Below are positions 36,913 to 49,100 of a stretch of 64,000 bases of DNA, one piece after another. The position numbers and the translations under genes were made by a program. The stretch covers positions 1,228,206-1,292,205 of the forward strand of contig VZTI01003649.1 of the NCBI GenBank assembly GCA_013397865.1, read 5' to 3'. The DNA comes from Struthidea cinerea. Its lineage: Eukaryota > Chordata > Aves > Passeriformes > Corcoracidae. How positions within the stretch are numbered: the stretch's first letter is position 1; every line of letters begins with the position of its first letter. The notes below the pieces were generated by a model. It did not search any database and was not told the DNA's origin. It saw nothing but the letters and a program-made list of their open reading frames with translations.

Positions 36913-37143
36913 TTAGTGATGGTGTCCAATGGACAAAACTAGAGGAATAAGGCATCCTAATACTAGGGCTGCCACCTCCAGACGACTGAGTCCTTTTCCT
37001 CCAGTTGATTCAGGTTTGTGGCTATGAGCAATTCCTCCTACTTCTGGGAGAACATGAACTGTGGCAACATAAAGGAAAGTCCCAGCAGAAAACAGCATAG
37101 CAACTCCAGTGGCATTGACTTCTGAAAGGGCTTCTTTGCTACT
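36913..37143 (-). CDS. SLC39A9: SLC39A9 coding exon 7 (stop codon)
   Basis: The acceptor is GTTTCAG. Residues 230-305 run from SSKEALSEVNATGVAM to VLSIGHHH, then TAA at 36915-36913. It covers the last membrane segments and the VHVLPEVGG motif. It ends in three His where human, as I remember it, ends HQH. Confidence 0.96.
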   Translation of the reverse strand, partial: SSKEALSEVNATGVAMLFSAGTFLYVATVHVLPEVGGIAHSHKPESTGGKGLSRLEVAALVLGCLIPLVLSIGHHH

Positions 37144-40100
37144 CTGAAACACAAACAGCAAAAAAAGTGAGAATAAGCAGAAGTTCTTCAATCAGTAATA
37201 AAAAAAAAAAATCTTTCAGTATCCAAGCACAGTAGGACTTCTATCAACTCTCGCTGTCTCACAACGACAATGGTTTTGTGTGATTTTTTGTGTTTTGCAC
37301 CTTACATGTAGTAACTGGCACTCTAAAGTTGTGAGGGAGCAGAAAGACACCCCTCCTCCTAGTCACTTTGGACTTACAAAAGAAAAAACCCTTACAAAAG
37401 AACCCTCAGAAAAGCAAAAAAGTCACAATCTGCTGAAGTATCTTGTTTGACCATCTCACAGCCAACATACCAAACACGTTACGAAAAAAAATAAATTTCA
37501 TATTGCAAATCCACAAATTTTAGGGAGGATGCTCAAGATTGACTTTTTTCCTTCCTTTTCTAAACAAGGGGTTCAAGTAAGATGTTAAGCCTTTAAATAT
37601 CTGCTCCACTGCTCTTCAGAACCAAGTCCCAAAACATCACTCATTCAATATTTTATTTGTATGTAGAAGTAAACACCCCAAACTTTTCCAGGATTCCCTG
37701 CAAACTTCATGAAGAAATGCATCTTCTGCATCAAAACTGAGCACTTCTTCACCTCCATAACAGGATTAAGATATGCTGCACATCCGTAAAAGCAATGAAA
37801 TGCAAACCCACTCATATCAGATTCAAATGCTTCCTGAACGCTCTCCAACTCAGGTGTAATCGTAGTTCTTGTGTTTATTCTGAAGTCCTTTTTCCAGAGA
37901 AAGATACATCAGCAGGAACTATAAAACCACAGTGACAGCCCTGATGCCTTATCAATTCTCTGTTCTTTCTGAAGCGCAAAATGTAAACCCAACCCTTCAT
38001 GAGAACACTCCAAAAAAGTGCTCAAAGAGAATTCTCTTTTCTATTTACAAGCCCAACCTTTTTTTCTGCTGTCTCTTGTACTGTAATGTCAAATATAAAT
38101 CCTATCCAGCTAAAGTAAAGGATTATCCCAGATGATTTATTTAATCTTTCCTCCCATGCCTTGAGTTTTGTGAGATCACATGTTATATCCTTTACAACAC
38201 GCCACCATAGTGCATCACCAGCATGACACACCACAGTTCAGAAATACAGGAGCATCCCAGGATATGCTATGAGAAGCAGAAACATTTAATTTGGACAGAG
38301 ATGATAAACTCATGTGCAGTGTTCCATTCCACAGGCCATTTGTTGCACAGACCCAAGAAACAACGATGCTTTATGGAATAAGGCAAAAAGACTGTTCTAG
38401 CTGAGGACTCAAATTCTGACACAGACTTTGAATATAGAGGACCACTTCTGGGATGGTGGGGGAAACCAGAGGAGATTATTTCCTACCTGTATATTAAAAG
38501 AAGAATGCATGCAACAATACTGAAAATTACTTATTTAAATAGGCATCAGCTAAAACCTGGTATATGAATAAATTGTTCTCAATGGGGAGCATCAGAAATG
38601 ATAAAACACAGAAATCAGACTTTAACAAAAAAGCTGTATCAAACTCTATAAAGGAGTTATGTCACTGATTCTAATGGAAAATCATGGATTATTATCTCTT
38701 TTGTGCATTTATATTGCTACCTTTTCATCAACTTTTCTTAAATTTTCATTCTGCTGAATTTTTCGAGCAGTTTGGAATTACATAATATGAAACTCACATC
38801 ACAGTCCTTTCCCCAAACTTCATCACTAAGCTACATTTTGGGCAGAACAAAACCATGGACCTACCTTGCTTAGCCCTAAGTATGTCACCATCGACATAAC
38901 AGGTGCTGCTAACGCAAAGACCAGCAAGTGTTTTCTGATTCGATTCCTTTCTAGCCCAGCATGCATCAGGAAGGAAACCAGGCCAAAGGCAGCTGGTGCC
39001 TGCAAAAAACAATAATCACTGCTAATACAATACCTTCTAAAACCCCCAGAAAGATGAGAAAAGGTTGAAATACGACTTACTACATTGAAATGGACTGAAC
39101 TGGAAGACATTCAGGGTGGGCACTAGCATGCTGCAGCTAACGCAAATCAAGAGCATTCTGCAGACTGCCCCATCTTAATAACTGAACCTAATGGAAACTC
39201 CTGCTCTGGCTATGAGAAAACACATACTTGTGTAGTCATTATAAATACCAAAATATTCATTCTGACTAGAGTCATCGCTATAATCCCTAACACTCCATCA
39301 ACTTAGGTAATTTCTTTTTTTGTCCTGTTACTAATACACATCCTTAGATAGACAGTTTCTTCATCTGCAGTAGAAAAATTCTACAATTAACATGGGGAGG
39401 GAAACAATTGCCCAAAGACAGGTAACTGTCAGCCTCCATGTTAACAAAGACTTAAGAGCTCTTTTGATTAGTTCATTCCTGTTCTCACCAGGAAGCAAAC
39501 AAATACTTCCTTTTCCCTCTGCTGGCATCCAGTTTCTTATCCAAAAGGCATAGATGTCCCACTACTCACACACTGAATTTACTGTATTTTTGCTTGCATA
39601 AAGACAATAGCAATCCACCCTGACATTTCTGAGGTAAGACATAAAACTAAAATACATTAAGCATTTTTATACAGAGAATCCTTTTTTTTTTTTAACTTAG
39701 AAGGAAATCATAAATGAAAAAAGATGAGAAAGAGAAAAGCATCAATCAGGATCCGAAGCATAGAAAAAAGATACCACAGAAGAAATTAGTTTCTCTTCTA
39801 ATACCAAATACTCATAGGAGAAATTTCCCTCCTCTAAAATTGTACAATTTCAGAAGTCAGTTAATTTGAACATTAAGAATAACAAAATCAAGTTTCACCT
39901 TGCAATAGCCATAAGTTAAGCTCTAAGATGTGACAGTGACATTGCCACCCTTAAAGAAAGTTATGCAAACCACAATTTCTTGCATGAACAAAGAAAAGAC
40001 ATAATAGATATGCATTTCCTAACATTTTGAACACATAATTATGCAACATTTCTGATAAATTTACGACTAACCACTGTAATCCATGCATGTGCTACCATAA

Positions 40101-43100
40101 GGCAAATTTCATCTGCACATGTATGTTTAGAGCCTATACAGCCAATCGGTGCATTCACACAAGCAAAGATCACCCCCATCTTCAAGAGCCACTGTTTGCT
40201 TGTTACCATCAGCAAAAGATTTGTTTTCCTACAAAAATGGTATATGAGTGATGCTGAAGCTACTACAACAGAGGTAACCAGAAGTTGTAATTTAGTACTC
40301 TGGTATTCAGTGGTTTCAAAAGCCTAACCCTTTAAACACTAAAACCCTTCACAACAAATATCCTCCCCATTTTCTGATGAATGTCACAGAACCAAAAGAC
40401 TGTTGTCATCAGCATAAAACTGCTTTCCCTCCTTGAATGCACTACCATATACTTCTGTGCCTCACCCTTTAGAACTTCTCTGAATATGACTCTTACAGCA
40501 GTAGTAATCTAGGGTTTTCTTGTTTGGTAAACAATCACTACCATGCTAGCTTCGGAAGAAGTCAGTGTGAAACTGACACATTTCTTCATGAGCTACTCTT
40601 CTCTCCCTACTCTTGGGAGACTTTTCCCAGCTTCCACAACAAAGGGAGGCAGTAGGCAGTCAGAATTCTCTCTCATTTGCACACCACTCAGACTTAGCAT
40701 CAATCATGTGCTCTACTATCATACCTCATATCCGTGCTTTTTGGTCCTTGACACTGTACTAACCTCGTCATTTCAATGGCATTAAACACTTCTGTATTAC
40801 ATCACTAATGAAACAGGAGATCTTTAGCAATTCCTGTGAGTATTAACAGTCTTTTGAAGAACAAGTAGGATTTTTTTGATGATAACTCACCTTGTGCAAC
40901 ATAATTGCAACAAACACTATCAACTGGACACTAGTCTGAGAAGTAGAAGCTGCTGCACCCAATGCAACGCCATCAGCTGAAAAAGGAGTGCAGATCCATG
41001 GATTATTCCTCCACATGAGCTTCCCCACCCCCTCAAAGGCTGACAGTAGAAAACATGTTGATTTAAGAAGCTCTGTTACTGAAAACTGCCATTAACAATA
41101 GCAACCCAACAGAGGATTCACTTGGCTTTGTTTGTTAAGCCATAACATTTCACAATATCAGACAACCCTCAGCAGGAGCTGTCTCGTATTTCCCAAGACC
41201 ACAAAAACCATACCGGGAATCTACTCAGTATTGACACATTCGTTCAAATTAAAACAAGTAACAAGTTTGGTTGTTTTGGTCTTCTGTACTAAAAGAGACT
41301 TCCTGTCTAAATTAAAAAGTCTGCTTTATATACTAAACTTTGCAAGAATTTTAATAATTACCATTTAAATGATTTTTCAAATATAAATACTATTGTAAAT
41401 CTTTTTTATCACTTACAATAAATATACTGTCTAAATGAAATAGAAAATAGATACTACACTACTCCTTAATATATAAACACTTTGGTTAGTGAAGAAGTAT
41501 CTTGATCAATATCTTCTGACTTATCTAGACAACAACCTTCAGCAGGACATGAAAATGCATCATATTTATACTACACATATACAGTGAAGAACTACAATGT
41601 GAACATGGCTTGACTGTAACACACACCTAAAAATCAGTCCTTGCAAGTGAGCCTAAACATGTTTCAGTCAAGTCTTTCTGCTCCACCTTATAATGTTTTT
41701 TTTTCCCCTACAAGGCACTATTCTTTTAAATTAGTATTTTTTTAAAAAACCCGCCAACCAACAAGCAAACCCAAAGGTGTTTCATACTACTTATCAAATG
41801 TGTTAGCATGTATTCAAATTTAGCAGCTAAAGGAGTCAGCAAAGGAATTGAAGGAGCAGAGAGTGAGCATCACACAACCTTTCAGGTGGGAGAAATAAAA
41901 GAGTAAAGTGAAGAGTAAAAGAGAAAATTCTGTACCCAAATAAAACTCCATGAAGCAGCTGAGCTCCCAGTTAATTCTGGGGAAGATCGTTAAGTCTCCT
42001 TGCTTTTTTTTTTTTTTNNNNNNNNNNNNNNNNNNNNNNNNNNNNNNNNNNNNNNNNNNNNNNNNNNNNNTTTTTTTGTAATAAAAAGCCACCTTCAAAA
42101 GCAAAACCCAAGTGTCTCCATCACACCTAAAGATGACCCACACAGCAATGCATGTACTTGTCAAGCACTAACAATAGGTCCTACATTACCTGCAGCATGG
42201 ACTACTAGTCCCAGTGTTGTGGTGATTTTGGAATTGCCTGATCTTGCAGCTTCTGGATCTGAAACGGTCATGAGAACAGTTAGGATAAAGAGATCAAATG
42301 AATAAATTATGCTGGAAAAAAAATTGCGAGCATCACTGTACATACCTCTCCCAGCTGCTTAGGCAGTTGTACTCAAAACTACCAGCTTCTGTATTTCTGC
42401 ATTAGATTTACTTAAAATAGTTTGACACTTAACACCTTCAAATCACCTGAAGTTCTGACTTAATATAAGTGACAGACTCATAGATAATTCTTTGCAATTT
42501 GTAGGATCTCTCTCATAGAGAGAAGCAGATGTTATTCTTAACCTCCTAAAATGAAATGTTAAAGGTCTGTGCCACCATGAGAAAGAAAAGCTATTTTTGG
42601 ATCCCAAGAATCCAGAGCTGCTGCAAAACTAAGGATGATTTTTCCCCACATAGCTCAATGTTCGCAGTTTCCTTCAGGTGACAGTCTGGGTCAGTTTTTG
42701 ATGCAGTGTTTCTCTGGCAGTTCCTAGTAAACAATAAGGTCTACTTGTCATAGCACCAGCTGAAAAGATTTCCCTTCAACATTATACACCACAAAGGAGA
42801 AATGCAGCCAGTGCTGTTTGAGATCCAGTCTTTTGACCAGAATTGCCTGACATTTGCAGGTTAGCTCATTACACAGCACAACAGGCCAATATCAATATCC
42901 ACCACTACACAATCAGTGGTGAAACTGTTACAAAGAATCACTGCAGGGTGGGTAAGCCCTACACAAGTACAGAAACATCTTACTATTCAACTGTTTAATT
43001 CCAGACAGTTTGAACAGCCATGATTGAATTATCCCAGTGGTCTGTAAGACAACCGTAAGCACACCCACACAGCTGCTTCACTAAGTCTGCAGTGATGCCA

Positions 43101-46100
43101 AAACAGAAATTCCAGTCCTGTTCTTTCCTCCTGCCTGCCCCCTCGCCCTCCAGTCTCTTCATTCCCAGGCACCCCTGCAGTTTCCCATTGAGCCAGATCA
43201 GGGAAATGAGCTAGCTAAAAACTAACACATTCTCTTTGGTCAGCTTGATCTTCTGAATGAAGGGGAGCCTGTGTGAGTAATTAATTGCATAAGCTGCACT
43301 TGCATGACAGCAATCATATACTCATGTCAAACAGGAGGAGATATTCACAAAAAGTGTTTCCTTTACAGTTGTTCTGGATTGACCATTACTGAACACAAAG
43401 AGTCACATTTGACTTCATACCTTCATTCTGGCCTACTGAATTTTTCTAGTTTAGACAAAGTAACATCTAGTCACTTGGTAGATAATAAACTACAAGACAT
43501 TGGTTCAAGAGAAAAGTGTTTCTCTTCAGTCGCTCTAAAAAACATTACAAAACACTGCTACATCTCCTGTGACATGTACAGGCTAGAAAAAAAACTTAAT
43601 ATTCTATTTTACAGTGTGTATCTCTAACACGGATCACAGTCAGTTTTCTCCTGGTATTTGCTATGATCAGAGACATAGAAAAGGGTCATAACCTATACAA
43701 ACCAAGGACTCTTTTGGAAGAAAAAGAATCCTTGCTTACCTGCATCTCCCTAACATCCTCACTGCCATTGTTTCTTTAGAAGAGCTCTGAAAAGCAGCTA
43801 CCCATGGCCGTGGCTCCATTTACACTTCTTCAGGAGCACACAGCTGACATAGGCCCTGCACTGGCCTTTCATCTGTACCACCACAGTAACCCCATACAAA
43901 CAAGCTGCACTATGAACTGACAAGAATCCCACCAAAACATATTTCCCCTCCTTTGTGTGTGTGTTTTACTTTTCCTTTCAGATCAATTCCTTAATTTTTC
44001 AAGGCCAAATTCCAGCATCACAGGACATTGTGTGGGTGAAAATGAGCAGCCAAAGGCAATAAAATACCTTTTCAAATGACAGAACACCTTTGGTGCATTT
44101 CAAGCTACACTCTCAGCATGAAGTCACAGGCAGGAAACAAAGGCAACCATAGGCATTTTTAGAGTCTTGCAAGAAGCTGACAAATCTTTACACAAAGCAG
44201 AAAGTATTTAGAAGTAAGTGAGGCTCTAGGCTAGTGTGGAAGGTCCACCTATGCAGTTACAGAGCTTACATCTAATAATCTCTGCCATCTTACTTAAGAT
44301 AACTTGCTGTTCCTTGCAAATTTTACCTACATATATGACAATTAAGTAGGAAAAAACAAATGAATATAAGACTAACCCGAAGTTTATTAGAAAGCCAAAG
44401 AAATCCCCTATGAGTGATATTGCAAAACAGACAATAACTCAAGTGTCAAGTCACCCTTCACCCCCACACCACACGAACTCATACAGTTATTTCATGTTAT
44501 TGAGGCAAGCTCTCAAATTATGGTCAATTTTGAGATAGATTTCCAGCATAAACATTTCACATGAACCTTGGTTTATGTTTTTAAAGCACCTACTGAAACT
44601 CTGGGCATTAGTGGACAAATCAAATCCTGGTAGCACTCAAAAAAAATTGCAACTTGTTAATTAAGACTAATTAGCAAGTCTAACTGAAGTGAATCTTTAC
44701 TTACCATCTGTAGAGTGCACATGAGAGCTGCCTATCTGATCCACCAACAGCATGAAGACAAAGCCGAGAACAAGGGACACACCAATGTAGGCATGCAACC
44801 TGGAATGGTCATGGCCATGCTCATGTACAGCTGGGATTTTCGCTGCCATCTCAGACTCAATCACATGCTGCTTCTCGCTCGCTGGATGATGCTTTCCTGT
44901 GAAAGGCAAGTGAACAGACTAGGAGACAGGAGACTAGACATGACATAGTCACTTCTTTCCTCCTCTGCCAAAAGCCTTCCTCACACTTTCCTGGACAATA
45001 CACAGAAGTCCTTGTTTAAGGTCTTTGATAGACAGTGTTCTTAGCAAAGCCTGGTTGGTTTCTTCTCATACATGTTCAGCATGGAAAAGCAAAGAAAGCA
45101 TTAATATGTTATAAGCCAAGCTGCATTTTAAATACAAATTAATTCACAAAAATTGCTGTATAATTCCTTTTTTAATCGAAGTTGCCAGTTTTCTCAATAT
45201 TCAGAGATACCGTCAAGCAGTTACTTCATTATCTTCATTTAAGTGAGAAAATACAGGATGAGGAGATAAAATAGTTTCCATTTAATAATAGATTTAATAC
45301 CATCTTTAAGAAGATTAACTGATGCTGTGATAAAAGCAAGCTAGTATTGATACACTCCATTGATGTGGACTACAACAATAGTTTAGTCAAGCACACTGAC
45401 CTGCAACTGTCAGTACCATCCCAGAATCCCAAAGTCCAAGCCCTAGGGATGAATGATATGTGGTTGTTTCCTTTCCCTACACAAGCTATTAAAGCTTGTC
45501 CATCCTTTTTCCATTTTAAGAAGTTCTTTTGGACAGCAACTACTCTTCAGAAGCTTTAAAAATTTATACCAATAACTTGACTTACTCTAGCAAGTCATCA
45601 TCCTGCTGGAATATTCATACATCTTGGATGAGACAAGTATATGTTCATCCCACTGTACAAAACATCACCATGCCATTACTACAATCAAAGCACAGCAGAA
45701 TAGGCTTGGTAGCAAAGATTTCAAACATATCTTTGCTGAACAAGATTGATCAATAAAATTACTTTGGACCACACAAGATTTTTGCCATCTATGTTATGAA
45801 GTTGACTTTACTTCAGATAATTTCAAGCCATAAAACTGTGTAACTCAGGGCAATCTTTCTGACAGTGTTTATACAGTTTCAGCAGCTAAAACAAAGGACT
45901 GAAGTCAGCAAAGGAATTTTATTTGCTGGTAGCACCCAAACCAAGGTTTTGCTACACACATACACAGGTTTATGATCAAAGAATAATCCAAGTCATGATA
46001 TGCTGTTTGCTGTCAGCCTACAAGGTCAAAAATTAGAAGTTATTTATTCCATAGTCTGTGGGTAAATACAGAAGTAATAATAACTTATTTCCATAACAAT

Positions 46101-49100
46101 GAAAAACACTCAAGTGCTTGATAGCAAGCAACCAGTCAGAGTTAAGCTGCACCTGAAAGAGGGAAAACAAAGCTCTCTCTTTTTGTTTTTCCACTCAGAG
46201 AATATACCTCAATGTTTCCCTTAGTTGCACCTTTCTAGGTTTAATTATGTAAATAGGTGAACTTGAAAAAAAAAAAAAAAAGAGAAAGCTGTTCTCGTGG
46301 TCTTAAGTTTAATTTTGAATATCCTACTTTTCTAAGAAAAATATGAGAAATATTTTTTTGTAGTTAAATCTGTAATACCCATTAATTCTGCCCCTTTGCA
46401 ATTATAAAAAAAATTTTACAGATAGACTGTTGTTAGACACAATACTGTTAGACATCAAGTCTGAAGCCATTCACACATTCACTGAAGCCATTCAAAAAAT
46501 TCTTTTTTCCTAGGTAAATACTTCTGCTGTTACTACTGCAGTACTGGAAAGTGTCTTTTTTTGCCATATACTAACAAGGTTATAGCCCATACAGCTCTAC
46601 ACAGCAAGCTGTCGAGTCATACATGAACAGTATGCCCCATTTAGTGAAAAAGTATTAAAACCCACAAATGTTCACAGCAATTGTATTCATTGCTAGCTGT
46701 ACCATTACAAGAGAAAATTAGTCTACTCAGAATTAAAATTGAATGGAGAGCAAACCCACAACTACAGCTCATTAGAGACATCCGACATCAGAGTGCACAA
46801 ATTACAGCACAGTATAAAAGCATAATCAGAGCTTCTTTCACTTCTTGATAAAGCATGATTTTATGTATTATCTTCCATTTATTCTAAATCTAAGCAGAAC
46901 AACATAAATTTAGTGGAAGCTAAAACAGTATACATTAAAGTGTATTACTAAAATGAAATATGAAAGTTTAGAAACGCGAAACCCATCACTACAAGAAAAG
47001 CAAAGGGCTACAGTTATTATTATTACAGTCAATCCCGGATCAGCAACAACAGTACACCAGATGCTTGCAAGGTTCTTTACAGCCTCAACTTTATAGTGCT
47101 TATCCCTGCAATCAGTAAGTCATTGCTATTTACCTTCAAACTTTTGATTCTGAGCATACTGGAAAAATCTCATACATGCAATGCTTATTTAATAGCACAA
47201 GTCTCCAAGCAAAAGCAAAATTTAAAGTGTGCTCCAAACAGAGATGATGAGCCCTGGCTATTTAAAACAATGTCACAACCTCAATTTGAGCTCTATTAAG
47301 GCTCTAAGACATGCTCCACACAAACATCCCCGCAAGACACAATCTCTGCTCACTTCGAGCTCCTCATTAGAGATGATGAGGTGGTGAAGACAGTGACAGT
47401 AGACTAGAACTGGATACTTGAACACAGAGATTTAGAGCTGTAAGGTACACCACCACCCAAGAAGAAATGCCTGCTACTCTGTGAATTAGCCCTATATAAC
47501 CATAATTTTCAGCTAAGTATATTAATTCCAAGATGTTCTTCAGCTTCAGAGGAAATTCTTACTAGGGCAGGGATACAGATCTGTAAAACACCTCCTGCAA
47601 TTACTTGAATGAGAAGCTGTCTAAACTATAAAAAGAAACAGCAAACACTCCATAATTTCATTCTCTGCCAAAGGCATCCTTACACCTCCTTTGAAGTTCC
47701 AGTTGAAGTTAAACTCTCCCCAGAATAAGAAACACTACGCATGACCTATCATAAAGAGCTGTTATTCCATGAACAGTACAGTATCCAGACCCATAGATGA
47801 TTCAATAACTCAGCAAGAGTCATCAATCTACAGTCTGATCACATCCTTCAACGTGCAATATGCCTACGGTAGTTCTGCATTTCTGTGCCTGCTCTGTGTC
47901 ATGCTGCTGTGAAGCTCTTCCACCAATCTCATGTTAAAAACCATAAAAAGGAGCCTCAGTGTATCATAACACCATGACCTAAGTTATCTTGAACAAGACC
48001 ATCTCGGTTTGGTTCTTACCCTCCAAAATGTCTTCATAAAGTGCATGTACTCCTTCTGGCACAATAACAGCCAAGGCAGTTCCACACAGCAGCCCAGCAC
48101 CCAGAACAGTCACCAACTTCAATCTCTCCTGCAAGCAAGTACAAAACAAGTATCATCTTTATGAATGAAAATGCTTTCTTTACTCTCCCTTATTAAGAGA
48201 GGCTGGGAAAGGGAGTTACTTGTTACATAAATATTGAGCATTTGCAATTAAACCTTAACAACAATACATAAACTTAATGTTTTTATAGTATAGTAAAGAA
48301 TAATAGTTTTGTTCATATTTTTGGAAGAATTTCTGTAACAAAAATAGAAAACACACATTTATCACTACTTGCTACTATTACTTAGAGTTATCTTCCTAGT
48401 TATATTCTAGTTTGGGGCAAAAAGCTTAGAGATATCTTCCTCTCAAACTAATTACATTCTGTTTTACCAGTAAATTCACTAAATCACTTCCTTGTGACAA
48501 CACTGACAGGCTAAAGTCAAAGCCACGTACTAAAATCCAATCACATAAACATATAATAGGGTCTAAAATACGACAGTTTGCAAAGGCCATTACTCATAAT
48601 TTCTGTAAGAATATCATGTAACATGTAGCAACCATGGGAGTTTAGATCCTCCTAACAACTGTGCAGCACACATTTTGTGGCAGAACCATCATCATCTTCC
48701 ATGCTCAATGAGAAGTCTGAGTGCCACCAAAATACCAATGTTAACTACGGAGGACCTAGAGACAGAGGTCAGCATTTGAATAACAGGAAGCCACTTGTTG
48801 CATATCATTATTATGCCACCCATTCTCCTTCATGCACTGTAACGACAAATTGTTCCCTCTCACCGAAATGTGCAACACTTGCATAGAAGAAGCAGGAGGC
48901 ACTAGGGACATGCACAACCAGCTTCCTGGAAGCAAGCCAAATGTGGCCATAAGGGAACAACTTCAGCATTACTAGGGAAAACTCAAATAGTAATATGCAT
49001 GAGATGAGAACAAGTGTAAAGTTGCCACAAACATGCACTGTATACTAGCGTACGTAATAATTATACGTGGTAAATTGTCATACAGTGGCAATCTACATGA

